A stretch of 64,000 nt of DNA from Sulfurovum sp. NBC37-1 (GTDB lineage Bacteria; Campylobacterota; Campylobacteria; Campylobacterales; Sulfurovaceae), in NCBI RefSeq assembly GCF_000010345.1, contig NC_009663.1, positions 248,001-312,000 of the forward strand, in the 5' to 3' direction. Both the position numbers and the translations under genes were made by a program. Of this stretch, positions 42,314 through 50,434 are shown piece after piece. Every line of letters begins with the position of its first letter. Position 1 is the first letter of the stretch. The notes beneath the pieces are model-generated. The model ran no database searches and was not told the origin of the DNA. It saw nothing but the letters and a program-made list of their open reading frames with translations.

Positions 42314-43995
42314 TGAGTTTTATGAAAAACTTAGTGAGTGGAACCAATTTTGATCCGGATAGTCTGAACGCACTGCAGAAAGTGACACTCAGAGCCGTGG
42401 TAATGAGTTTCCTTTTTTATGGGCTGGTAGCAATTGAGGGGATGATCATGCGTATGGTACAGGTAGGACCCGGAGCACCTATACCGGATATGTTCTCCCA
42501 TCCTGATCACTATTTTTCCATTATGACAGTACATCCGATCGTCGGGATATTCGGTTCGACCTATCAGCTGGTATTTGGGGCCTTTATGTTCCTTGTACCC
42601 TATTTAACGAAAAAACCACTCTATAGTGTAAAACTCGCCAACTATGTATGGTTGCTGATCACAGTGGGTACGGCACTGGCGTGGATCGCTGCATTTGTCT
42701 GGCAGTATGCTCCTCTTTATACACTTTACTGGCCGCTTCCTGCCGATACTGCCCAGTTCCAGGTCACTGGTGGGATTGTCTTTATTATCGGTGTGGCATT
42801 GATCATGATAGGAACACTCGGTTTCATTTATAATATCTATGCAACGATATTTGCAAGGGTTGGTGTACACAAAGACAAAACAACCAAAGAGCTGCTGATA
42901 TCAGGTTTTGGTATCGACGGTATGCTTAACCTTTGGCACAAGCTTACAGGCAGACCACCTTACTCAAAAGAGCCGGCATTGGCACTTCCGGTTGTGGCTA
43001 TCTTCCGTGGTACAGTCGATACTTTCCTGGATGCGATCGTTATTTTGAGTGCAGGTATACTGGTGCTTGTCTATTTGATTTTCGATGCCAGCGGCAACCC
43101 TTTAAGTGTCGCCTCCGTAGATGCATTGCTGTACAAAAACTACTTCTGGTGGGGACTTGACCTTGTCGCAGACGGACTGGTACTCATCTATGTGGCGGGT
43201 TCCTGGTATTTGCTTGCGACTTTGATCACAGGGCAGAAACTCTTTATGGAGAACGTGGCAAGAGCGGCATTGATGCTTGAACTGCTTGTTTCGTGGATGG
43301 TATGGTCTCACCACCTTTTGGCAGACCAAGGACAGCCGGAGATGATGAAGCTTGTTTCAGGTGAAATGGTCACAGCCTTTGAACTGTTGACTCAGGGACT
43401 GGCACTCTTCATTACGTTGGTAACGCTATGGAAAGCAAGACCGCTCAAGATGACATTTGAGCTCAAGTACCTTCTTGGTGGTCTGGTTGGATTTGGTTTG
43501 GCTGTTCCCGCTGCAATCATTCAGGCAGATATGGGGATGAACCGTGTCCTTCACAATACACAGTGGATCATTGGTGCACACGTGCATATTGCCCTGATTG
43601 TCGGTCTTTATATGACACTTTATTCAGCAGTCTATGTGCTCTGGCCGATAGTGACAAATAACACGAAGCTCTATTCGCATAAATTATCGAGTGCACATTT
43701 CTGGCTACATCTCATCGGTGGTATCGGTATGGGAGCATTTATGGGAATGGCCGGACTTGACGGTATGCTGAGACGACACCTTTATGTAAACGGAGAGTTC
43801 GATACCTGGATGATTCTGGCTGCGATCTGTGGAAGTATGCTTCTGATCGCATGGGCACTGTTTTTGTTAAACATTATTATGTCTGTAGGACTCAAAGGGC
43901 TTATAGGTATCTTTATGCCGGCAAAAGACCCGACAGCTTCTTATGGGATCGATCAGGAGATCGAACCGGCGGATGATCCTGCGTTTGCACAGTAA
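42313..43995 (+). CDS. Heme-copper superfamily catalytic subunit, putative NO reductase (gNOR-like)
   Basis: 560 aa, about 13-14 helices. Heme ligands are His74 (TVHPIVG) and His423/His425 (GAHVHIAL). Two active-site His remain (WSHHL, 333-334), but the third, in HPEVY of oxygen reductases, is missing: the segment reads WWGLD (279-283), so the cross-linked His-Tyr pair is absent. That pattern is known for NO reductases that arose from oxidases; the gNOR type was proposed for Sulfurimonas denitrificans and some gammaproteobacteria. The context of heme d1 and nap genes and an Fnr-like promoter supports 2 NO to N2O, probably with quinol as donor. Confidence 0.75.
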   Translation: MSFMKNLVSGTNFDPDSLNALQKVTLRAVVMSFLFYGLVAIEGMIMRMVQVGPGAPIPDMFSHPDHYFSIMTVHPIVGIFGSTYQLVFGAFMFLVPYLTKKPLYSVKLANYVWLLITVGTALAWIAAFVWQYAPLYTLYWPLPADTAQFQVTGGIVFIIGVALIMIGTLGFIYNIYATIFARVGVHKDKTTKELLISGFGIDGMLNLWHKLTGRPPYSKEPALALPVVAIFRGTVDTFLDAIVILSAGILVLVYLIFDASGNPLSVASVDALLYKNYFWWGLDLVADGLVLIYVAGSWYLLATLITGQKLFMENVARAALMLELLVSWMVWSHHLLADQGQPEMMKLVSGEMVTAFELLTQGLALFITLVTLWKARPLKMTFELKYLLGGLVGFGLAVPAAIIQADMGMNRVLHNTQWIIGAHVHIALIVGLYMTLYSAVYVLWPIVTNNTKLYSHKLSSAHFWLHLIGGIGMGAFMGMAGLDGMLRRHLYVNGEFDTWMILAAICGSMLLIAWALFLLNIIMSVGLKGLIGIFMPAKDPTASYGIDQEIEPADDPAFAQ

Positions 43996-44006
43996 ACAGA
44001 AAATTA

Positions 44007-44031
44007 GTAGGTTCAATAAAGTTGAACCTAC
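44007..44031 (+). other. Intercistronic stem-loop after the NO-reductase-like gene
   Basis: GTAGGTTCAA and TTGAACCTAC form a perfect 10-bp stem with a 5-nt loop and no T-run after it. It probably protects or processes the upstream mRNA rather than ending it. Confidence 0.6.
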
Positions 44032-44040
44032 AGCACACAT

Positions 44041-44664
44041 ATGAATAAAAGGAACCCTTTGACACACTTACCTCGAGTTGCATTAGAGATCAAAACCATT
44101 GGTTTGTATGATTTGGTTTTACAGGATGTGCAGAAAATTGCAGGAAAATCCAATGTAAGTGAAGACGAAATCATAGAGATCATGCAAACGAACCCTCAAA
44201 TACTTGAGGATTATAAGCAGATCAATGTCGAATACAATTTAAGTAATATTCATTTAAGAGATATAGATCTTTCCAAAGTTGACAGTGCCTGTCACAAAGC
44301 AGCCAAAGAGGTGAATGAAAACCTTGAAATGCTGCGAGAAATAGAGAAGTATACACTTGATTTTGAACAGAGTTCAACACTGGTCATCATCTTTTCCATA
44401 GAGTTCTTTGTGCTCTTCTCCGTGCAGTATTTTATCGTGCTTATGGATCTCAAAGAGTGGCAGATACTCATTTACAGTATTTTTGCAAGTAGTATTGCAG
44501 TGGCATGGTGGTATGCAAAAAAAGAGCAGAAAAAATATGCCCTCAATAATGAAAAGTTTGAAAAACTCTATAAAAAGACACTGGAACTGATAGTTGACAT
44601 GGAAAGACAAGGTTGTATTGAAAAATCTGATCTGATCATTGACAAGGGCGAAGAACATGTCTAA
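44041..44664 (+). CDS. Unrecognised membrane protein downstream of the NO reductase
   Basis: 207 aa. The first 110 residues are soluble and helical (VSEDEIIEIMQTNPQILEDY), then come two helices (about 118-160: LVIIFSIEFFVLFSVQYFIVL and ILIYSIFASSIAVAWWYA) and a charged tail. No known family was recognised. The ATG at 44041 has no Shine-Dalgarno sequence; TTG at 44059, just after AAAGGAACCC, is an alternative start. It overlaps the next gene by 8 nt and probably belongs to the NO-reductase operon. Confidence 0.7.
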   Translation: MNKRNPLTHLPRVALEIKTIGLYDLVLQDVQKIAGKSNVSEDEIIEIMQTNPQILEDYKQINVEYNLSNIHLRDIDLSKVDSACHKAAKEVNENLEMLREIEKYTLDFEQSSTLVIIFSIEFFVLFSVQYFIVLMDLKEWQILIYSIFASSIAVAWWYAKKEQKKYALNNEKFEKLYKKTLELIVDMERQGCIEKSDLIIDKGEEHV

Positions 44665-45166
44665 ACCTGTAAAGATATCTTATGTTTGGGACAAAGAGAA
44701 TGTCCAAAGACTTTTTGAGGAGTCCTACAAATATCAGTTCAACCATTCGGCAAAGCGTTATGTAGGATGGTTCTTTATTGCACTTATGCAGTTTGGTGTA
44801 GTCTTTGCACTGAAAAAAGGTGCTTTTGAACTTTTGCTTTTCTCAACGATCATACTGTTGTACTGGTATTACGGAAAAAAAATAATTGCTAAAAAACGTG
44901 CAATGAAATTTTTTGAAACTTCTTCATTCAGAAACAAAACCATCCATATGGAAGTCAATGATGAAGGCTTTATCATTAAAAATCACGAAGGTAAAACAGA
45001 GTGGTCCTGGGATGAGGTGGATGAAGTGGTAGTATTGGAAGATAATTTCATTGTATACAAATATCCCCACTTCCACTATATTCCTGTAAACGGTTTTTCC
45101 ACCCTGGAAGATAAAAGCCGATTTAAAAAGATGGCAAGAGAGCATCATAAACTATTGGATTCATAA
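44657..45166 (+). CDS. YcxB-like membrane protein
   Basis: 169 aa from the ATG at 44657. Two helices (about 36-75: VGWFFIALMQFGVVFAL and LLLFSTIILLYWYYG) are followed by a soluble beta domain with FIIKNHEGKTEWSWDEVDEV and FHYIPVNGFS, the pattern of the YcxB-like family. Function unknown; the operon position suggests an accessory role for the NO reductase. Confidence 0.72.
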   Translation: MSKPVKISYVWDKENVQRLFEESYKYQFNHSAKRYVGWFFIALMQFGVVFALKKGAFELLLFSTIILLYWYYGKKIIAKKRAMKFFETSSFRNKTIHMEVNDEGFIIKNHEGKTEWSWDEVDEVVVLEDNFIVYKYPHFHYIPVNGFSTLEDKSRFKKMAREHHKLLDS

Positions 45167-45167
45167 A

Positions 45168-45257
45168 ATGGAGTATTTTTACATAGGGCTTGTCATACTC
45201 TTTGTTGTCGGATTACTTGTTGTAGGCTTCGTAATGGATGAAGACAACAATAATTAA
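45168..45257 (+). CDS. Possible 29-aa single-helix membrane protein
   Basis: A frame of 29 codons starts one base after the previous stop. It encodes a short lead (MEYFYIG), one hydrophobic helix (LVILFVVGLLVVGFV) and the acidic end MDEDNNN. Size, single helix and place in a terminal-oxidase-like operon recall small oxidase subunits such as CcoQ-type peptides. No clear ribosome site is present; translation by coupling is assumed. Confidence 0.5.
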   Translation: MEYFYIGLVILFVVGLLVVGFVMDEDNNN

Positions 45258-45332
45258 CACTTTCTTGTGCCAAATCAACTTTTAAATATAAAAAAATTGT
45301 TATCATCTTCTATTACATTAAGGACAGACCAT

Positions 45333-45656
45333 ATGAAGAAGATTGTAGTAGCTTTTTTTATTATCTTGACATGTTGGATACCGTTATCGGCAGAGAGCGG
45401 GAAAAAGGTATTTGAAACCTATTGTTGGGGGTGTCATCATCAGACAGCCGTAGCATTCGGACCGCCTTTTGCCGAGATTGCATCCAAAAGAACGGCAGAA
45501 GAGATACAGGGGATGATCGCTGATCCTGCTTCTGTTTCAAAGCTCTTCGGCTATAAAAGAAATGCTATGCCTGCATTTACTCTGAAACCGGAAGAACTCA
45601 AAGCGATCACTTCGTATATATTGTCATTCAAACCCAAAAGCAAAGAGAGCAAATAA
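45333..45656 (+). CDS. Small monoheme cytochrome c next to nirJ
   Basis: 107 aa from the ATG at 45333 (AAGGA 8 nt upstream; the frame is open to 45267). Signal peptide KKIVVAFFIILTCWIPLSAE, heme site CWGCH, probable distal Met in RNAMPAFTLKPEEL. Its stop touches the nirJ ATG directly, so it could act like NirC or NirM in heme d1 synthesis or nitrite reduction. This assignment rests on position. Confidence 0.82.
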   Translation: MKKIVVAFFIILTCWIPLSAESGKKVFETYCWGCHHQTAVAFGPPFAEIASKRTAEEIQGMIADPASVSKLFGYKRNAMPAFTLKPEELKAITSYILSFKPKSKESK

Positions 45657-46787
45657 ATGTTTAGACTATCGAACCTGCTTAAATCGGTCACGGCAGGCAA
45701 ACCTGCAAGGGTACTGGACGGAAGCATTGCCATCTGGAACTTTACCAACCGATGCAACCTCTCCTGTCTGCACTGTTACTCCAAAGCGGACCTCGATGCC
45801 GTGGACACACTTACGACCGAGAACATTATGGAGACACTGCCAAAGCTCAAAGCCAATGGAGTGAAGTTCCTCATTTTTTCGGGTGGTGAACCACTGACGA
45901 GGAAAGACCTGTTCGACATTGCGGCGCGCTGCAAGGAACTGGGTATCGTGACCTACCTCTCTACGAACGGTCTGTATGTCAAAAAGAGCAATGCCGAGAA
46001 GATCCTTGATACCTTTGACTATATCGGTATCAGCATAGACGGAAGTCCCGAAGTGCATGATGCTTTCAGGGGGCTCAAGGGCTCCTTCGTCGAGTCGATG
46101 AAAGCGGTCGACCTGCTCAACAGTTTTGGAAAGACCAAAGTAGGTATCCGTTTTACGATCACCAAAGATACCTATGATGACCTGCAGTTCATTTTCGAAC
46201 TGGCTGAAGAGCATAATATCCCCAAAGTCTACATCTCGCACCTGGTCTACAGCGGACGCGGGCTGGAGAACCTGGAGATGGACCTGAGCAAAGAGCAGCG
46301 TATCACAGCGGTCAACTACATTCTGGACAAAGCGTTCGAATATCATGAGAGCGGCAGAGATATAGAGATCGTTACGGGTAACATGGAAATGGATGCGATC
46401 CTCTTCTATGACAGATTTGAAAAAAAGTATCCTGAATATGCCGAAGAGATGAAGAGAAGGCTCATTGAATGGGGTGGAAACTCTGCGGGAAGAAAACTGC
46501 TCAACATTGATTCCGAAGGTTTTGTGAAGCCTGACCCTTTCTTCCCTGTGAAGATAGGCAATATCCTGACACAGGATTTTTCGGATATCTGGACGAACGA
46601 GCCGACCGAACTGCTGCAGAAGTTGCGTGTGCACCCGAGAGAGCTTGGCGGAAAATGTGTAGAATGTCAATACCTGAATATCTGTAACGGCGGTTCAAGA
46701 AGCCGTGCCTATGCGATCTACGGTGATATGTGGGCGGAAGATCCATCATGCTATTTAACGGAAGAACAAATTAAAGGAAATAATTAA
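45657..46787 (+). CDS. nirJ: Heme d1 biosynthesis radical SAM protein NirJ
   Basis: 376 aa. Radical-SAM motif TNRCNLSCLHCYS (CxxxCxxC), FLIFSGGEPL, and a C-terminal SPASM-like cluster region (GGKCVECQYLNICNGGSRSRA). NirJ removes propionates from the didecarboxysiroheme precursor of heme d1. The related AhbD and AhbC are alternatives, but the neighbours nirE and the siroheme decarboxylase favour heme d1. The next ATG overlaps its stop by one base. Confidence 0.85.
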   Translation: MFRLSNLLKSVTAGKPARVLDGSIAIWNFTNRCNLSCLHCYSKADLDAVDTLTTENIMETLPKLKANGVKFLIFSGGEPLTRKDLFDIAARCKELGIVTYLSTNGLYVKKSNAEKILDTFDYIGISIDGSPEVHDAFRGLKGSFVESMKAVDLLNSFGKTKVGIRFTITKDTYDDLQFIFELAEEHNIPKVYISHLVYSGRGLENLEMDLSKEQRITAVNYILDKAFEYHESGRDIEIVTGNMEMDAILFYDRFEKKYPEYAEEMKRRLIEWGGNSAGRKLLNIDSEGFVKPDPFFPVKIGNILTQDFSDIWTNEPTELLQKLRVHPRELGGKCVECQYLNICNGGSRSRAYAIYGDMWAEDPSCYLTEEQIKGNN

Positions 46788-47524
46788 TGGGTAAAGTTTA
46801 TTTGACAGGGGCAGGGCCGGGAGATATCGATCTTTTGACGGTCAAAGCACTGCGTGCGGTAGAACAGGCTGATGTAATCATCTATGACAGACTGGCCAAT
46901 CCCGATATTCTCTTGCAGACGAAAGAGGGGTGTGAGTTCATTTATGTAGGTAAAGAGGATTCGCATCATACGCTGCCGCAGGAAGAGATCAATGAAGTGA
47001 TCTACCAGTCTGCACTGAAATACAAGAAAGTGGTCCGTCTCAAAGGGGGTGACCCCCTGGTCTTCGGACGCGGTGGTGAAGAGGCGATCTACCTGAGAGA
47101 ACGCGGTATAGAGTTCGAGTTCATCCCCGGGATCACCTCGGCGATCGCGGTACCGGAATATGCCGGCATCCCCGTGACACATCGCGGTATCACGGTCTCT
47201 TTCAGAGTAGTAACAGGCCATGAGTCGAAGAACAAAGACCAGTCTCAGATCCCCTGGGAGAATTACAAGAGTGATGATACGATCATTTTTCTGATGGGGC
47301 TGCACCGTCTCAAATATATTTGCAAAAAACTCATTGAGATCGGAAAACCAGAAGACTATCCTGTAGCGGTCATCAGTAAGGGGACCACGCCTGATGAGAA
47401 GACGGTGGTAGGAACCTTGGAAACGATCTATGCTAAAGCGAAGGACCTGCCGACGCCTGGTTTGATCGTCGTCGGTGAAGTGGTAAAGCTTAGAGAGCAG
47501 CTTTCCTGGTTCGAACAGGAGTAA
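46787..47524 (+). CDS. nirE: Uroporphyrinogen-III C-methyltransferase (NirE/CobA)
   Basis: 245 aa, single-domain SUMT: VYLTGAGPGDIDLLTVKAL, VRLKGGDPLVFGRGGEEA and GIPVTHRG bind S-adenosylmethionine. It makes precorrin-2, the branch point to siroheme and heme d1. It has no CysG oxidase/chelatase part; that is encoded separately at 49779. Because it follows nirJ directly, the symbol nirE is used, though cobA would be equally valid. Confidence 0.9.
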   Translation: MGKVYLTGAGPGDIDLLTVKALRAVEQADVIIYDRLANPDILLQTKEGCEFIYVGKEDSHHTLPQEEINEVIYQSALKYKKVVRLKGGDPLVFGRGGEEAIYLRERGIEFEFIPGITSAIAVPEYAGIPVTHRGITVSFRVVTGHESKNKDQSQIPWENYKSDDTIIFLMGLHRLKYICKKLIEIGKPEDYPVAVISKGTTPDEKTVVGTLETIYAKAKDLPTPGLIVVGEVVKLREQLSWFEQE

Positions 47525-47590
47525 AACACGGATTCCTCTGCTTATCCGCAGTTATATAGGAGAATATTTATCTTTTTTACAGTATAGTAC

Positions 47591-47613
47591 CCTCTTTAGA
47601 GACATGAAAGAGG
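47591..47613 (+). promoter_or_regulatory. Stem-loop covering the ribosome site of the Crp/Fnr gene
   Basis: CCTCTTT (47591-47597) pairs with AAAGAGG (47607-47613), which contains the Shine-Dalgarno AGAGG 7 nt before the ATG. Translation control is possible but only predicted. Confidence 0.4.
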
Positions 47614-47620
47614 TATTAAG

Positions 47621-48322
47621 ATGTATAAACTTGAAGAGATTCCTATGTTTTCGGCACTGACGGGGACATATCTCAAAGAGCTTTACGATCAGACCCATAT
47701 AAAACAGTATGCTAAAGACAGTATTGTTTTTTATGAGGGAGATGAAAGTAAATACCTGCATATTCTGCTTGATGGCAACATCAAACTCTACAAAACCACT
47801 CCCAAAGGTACGCAGATTCAGATCAACCGTCTTGCTGCACCGGCAATGATAGGCGAGTATGCCTGTTTTGAGAATCAGCCTTTCCCCGCTACATGCGAAT
47901 TCCTTACAGATGGTGTGATGGGACTTCTGCCTTTTGATTTCGTCTACAAACATCTTGACAATCCAGGTTTTTCCCTGGAGATCATCAAGTCTCTTACCGG
48001 AAAAGTCGCACTGCTTTCCGCCCTGGTACACAAAGAGACCGTCCTCTCTTCCGAAGCGAAAGTAGCTGATCTTATGACACAGAAACTTCCTCTTTTTCAG
48101 CGTCTCAAGAACAACGAGATCGCCTCGATGCTCAATCTGACGCCGGAGACATTTTCGCGTATTCTGACCAAGTTCAAGAAGGAGGGGATCATCACAGTGA
48201 AGAACCAGAAGATCATCATTTTGAATGAAGAGGCGCTTTACAACATCGTCGAGACCAATACGATCAAGGACTGTACGAATTGTATCGCGCATTTTAAAGA
48301 GCAGATAGGGTATAAGGATTAA
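47621..48322 (+). CDS. Crp/Fnr-family regulator, likely NO/anaerobic sensor
   Basis: 233 aa. A cyclic-nucleotide-binding fold (about 10-130) is followed by a helix-turn-helix (about 165-185, NNEIASMLNLTPETFSRILTKFKKEG). Recognition residues E176, S179 and R180 match Fnr, for which E-x-x-S-R reads TTGA half-sites. There is no N-terminal cysteine cluster, so it is more like DNR/NNR/NssR-type nitrosative regulators than oxygen-sensing Fnr. It lies among the heme d1 genes and is the best candidate to bind the TTGAY-N4-RTCAA boxes of this window. No such box precedes it. Confidence 0.85.
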   Translation: MYKLEEIPMFSALTGTYLKELYDQTHIKQYAKDSIVFYEGDESKYLHILLDGNIKLYKTTPKGTQIQINRLAAPAMIGEYACFENQPFPATCEFLTDGVMGLLPFDFVYKHLDNPGFSLEIIKSLTGKVALLSALVHKETVLSSEAKVADLMTQKLPLFQRLKNNEIASMLNLTPETFSRILTKFKKEGIITVKNQKIIILNEEALYNIVETNTIKDCTNCIAHFKEQIGYKD

Positions 48323-48664
48323 ATGTACGTCATTCCGGGCTTGATCCGGAATCTATCTTTTATAGATCTATTTCGTTTGTCGAATTCCCCTGTTATTGTA
48401 ATTGAGGTGTTGTTCTTCTCTTCATTTTTTTTAGAAAAAAACGAAGCAAAAAAATCGTCGTATCTCTCGATGAAATCCCGCAGGAACGAGGACAATCGCT
48501 TCGCTTTTCTGACACTAAATGGCGATACCTCTGTCGCTAAAGCGTAAGAGGGGTACAAGGTCGTTCGCAGAGACAGGCACACTGCGTGTGCTTTAATGAG
48601 AGTGATTTTTTTCAAAAATCTTGACAAATACAGATAAAGTATGTCACAATTTTGCGTATAAACG
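48323..48664. other. 342-nt region without a convincing gene
   Basis: Between the convergent Crp/Fnr and siroheme decarboxylase genes. It contains one REP-like unit (48332-48352), a small stem-loop GCACACTGCGTGTGC (48577-48591) followed by TTT, and GATTTTTTTCAAAAATC further on; the last two could end transcription from either side. The open frames here are read from repeat sequence and match no protein. Confidence 0.55.
48332..48352. repeat. REP-like hairpin unit
   Basis: ATTCCGG, a 7-nt loop GCTTGAT and CCGGAAT. The layout matches the units at 62590 and 62652 (7-bp stem, loop of the form RCTYGWT), so they belong to one dispersed family. Confidence 0.6.
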
Positions 48665-49657
48665 CTAAACGCTCTCCTCCCACTCTTTAAACGCATCATC
48701 AAAATAAACCAGACGCTGTTTTTTGAACTCTACGGTTGAGTAGAGTTTTCCGTATTCGGATAAACCGCTTTCTTTGGCCATCTCTTCTATAAGCGTGTCA
48801 CATTCTTCCTGGGTTTTGGCATGGACCATGGCAAAGAGGTTGTAGGGCCAGTTGGGGTAGGAGGGGCGCAGGTAGCAGTGGCTGACGGCTGAGAATTCTG
48901 CCATCTGTCGTCCTATCTCTTCACCTTTTTCTTCCGGTACGGACCACACGGACATAGCATTGGCACCGAAACCGGCTTTTCTGTGGTTGAGGATAGTGGC
49001 GAAACGGCGCATGACACCGCTCTCTTTAAGTTCATTGGCGATCGCAAAGAATGCATCATAATCCATACCAAGTTTTTCAGTCGCTTCTTTATAGGGTTCC
49101 GATGTAACAGCAATGTCTTTTTGCAGCTCTTTGATGACTTCTATGTGCTGAGGTGTCAGTTCTATCTCTTTATGTGCTGCTTTTTTGACCTTCTCTTTCT
49201 TGGCGCGTTTTCCTGTGGTGTCCATCTTGACAGAGATCTTGAACATTTTCAGGGTCGGCAGGATGATGGCATCGTCCGCGCCTGTCTGTTCTTTGAGTAT
49301 CTCGATGGTCTTCTCCAGTCCGAGTTTGCTGTCGGGTGCAACGGCCATTGTGAACCAGATGTTGTAGTCATGGTTTCTAAGGTAATTGTGGCTGACACCC
49401 GGATGGGCATTGATAGTCTGTGCGGCTTCGTCTATATTGTCTTCAGCTACCTTGAAAGCGACCAGTGATGACTTGTAGCCCAGACGTTTGGTATCGAAAA
49501 TGGCGGAAGTCTGTCGGATGATCTTCTCGTCTTTGAGCCTCTGTACGGTAGAGAGCACTTCCTCTTCGGTCGTATTGAGGATATCTGCGATCTCTTTGAA
49601 AGGCCGCTGTGTCATAGGAAAAGCATTTTGCATCTGGTATAGTAATTCGTCTTGCAT
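48665..49657 (-). CDS. Fused siroheme decarboxylase (NirDL/NirGH or AhbAB type)
   Basis: 330 aa made of two Lrp/AsnC-like halves. Each half has an N-terminal winged helix (FPMTQRPFKEIADILNTTEEEVL; TSEPYKEATEKLGMDYDAFF) and an alpha/beta domain with the conserved HNYLRNHDYNIWFTM or HCYLRPSYPNWPYNLFAM. It removes two acetate carboxyls from siroheme on the way to heme d1. Pseudomonas uses four small proteins (NirD, L, G, H); here one chain holds two units. It faces the cysG-N gene across an Fnr-like box. Confidence 0.83.
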   Translation of the reverse strand: MQDELLYQMQNAFPMTQRPFKEIADILNTTEEEVLSTVQRLKDEKIIRQTSAIFDTKRLGYKSSLVAFKVAEDNIDEAAQTINAHPGVSHNYLRNHDYNIWFTMAVAPDSKLGLEKTIEILKEQTGADDAIILPTLKMFKISVKMDTTGKRAKKEKVKKAAHKEIELTPQHIEVIKELQKDIAVTSEPYKEATEKLGMDYDAFFAIANELKESGVMRRFATILNHRKAGFGANAMSVWSVPEEKGEEIGRQMAEFSAVSHCYLRPSYPNWPYNLFAMVHAKTQEECDTLIEEMAKESGLSEYGKLYSTVEFKKQRLVYFDDAFKEWEESV

Positions 49658-49707
49658 AGGTATTTAAATCTCCAATAAGGTAATAATAAATGCTAGTGTA
49701 GCAAAGA

Positions 49708-49721
49708 TTGATACATATCAA
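49708..49721. promoter_or_regulatory. Fnr-like box between siroheme decarboxylase and cysG-N genes
   Basis: TTGATACATATCAA in a divergent intergenic region. The hexamers at 32 bp (TAAATT on plus, TATTAC on minus) are weak, so it could serve either gene. Confidence 0.55.
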
Positions 49722-49778
49722 AGCAAATGTGATAAATTTCTGTTAAATTATGATACACAATTGACATAAAGGAACACA

Positions 49779-50345
49779 ATGTCGTATTTCCCCATGTTCA
49801 TGGATATGCAGAACCTCAAGGTACTGGTGGTAGGTGGCGGTGCCATTGCTACCGAAAAACTTGAAAAACTGGTGGATTTCACCAAAGAGATCACAGTGAT
49901 CGCCTCCGAGGTCAGTGTAGAGGCGGACAGCCTGATCAAAGACCACTGTCTGACACTTTATCAGCGGGCATACAGAGAGGGGGATATTCAGGGTTTCGAC
50001 ATTGTCATTGTGGCAACCGATACAGTGGATCTGCATAAATCGATCTATGAAGAGTCAAGGGGCAGCAGGATACTGGTGAATTCCGTGGACAATACGGACT
50101 ATTGTGATTTCATCTTTCCCTCCTATGTCAAAAAGGATGATCTGACCATCGCTTTTTCGACAGGAGGAGCTTCTCCGGCTTTCGCCAAACATATCCGCCG
50201 CCATTTCGAGAAGATCATTCCCGACTCGGTCGGGGATTTTCTTAAAAAAATGAAAGCCTTGCGCTCGACAATGCCCAAGGGCAAAGAACGAATGAAATAT
50301 TTTGACGAACTGGTGGAAGAATATTTCAGGAAGAATTTCAAATGA
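49779..50345 (+). CDS. cysG: Precorrin-2 dehydrogenase / sirohydrochlorin ferrochelatase (CysG N-domain, Met8-like)
   Basis: 188 aa. NAD-binding start FPMFMDMQNLKVLVVGGGAIATEKLEKL, then VIVATDTVDLHKSIYE, NSVDNTDYCDFIFPSYV and FSTGGASPAFAKHIRRHFE. It turns precorrin-2 into siroheme, acting between NirE and the siroheme decarboxylase. The methyltransferase half of enterobacterial CysG is absent. Confidence 0.9.
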   Translation: MSYFPMFMDMQNLKVLVVGGGAIATEKLEKLVDFTKEITVIASEVSVEADSLIKDHCLTLYQRAYREGDIQGFDIVIVATDTVDLHKSIYEESRGSRILVNSVDNTDYCDFIFPSYVKKDDLTIAFSTGGASPAFAKHIRRHFEKIIPDSVGDFLKKMKALRSTMPKGKERMKYFDELVEEYFRKNFK

Positions 50346-50368
50346 TTTTGACATTATTTGACATAATT

Positions 50369-50382
50369 TTGATATAAATCAA
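50369..50382. promoter_or_regulatory. Fnr-like box upstream of DUF2249 gene
   Basis: TTGATATAAATCAA, identical to the site at 41496. TAAAAT at 50405-50410 is centred 32 bp downstream. TTTGACAT half-sites occur twice just upstream. Confidence 0.7.
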
Positions 50383-50434
50383 GCTTATTTTAAATATAAG
50401 TCATTAAAATGATAAAAACTAAATAGGAGTAATT

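Noticed and set aside
41693..43995. Assignment as cytochrome c oxidase
   Set aside because: CuA ligands are missing in subunit II, and the His-Tyr segment is replaced in subunit I.
48322..48702. Open frames of 74 and 127 residues between the Crp/Fnr and decarboxylase genes
   Set aside because: Their sequences come from the REP-like unit and low-complexity DNA, and one runs into the end of a real gene.
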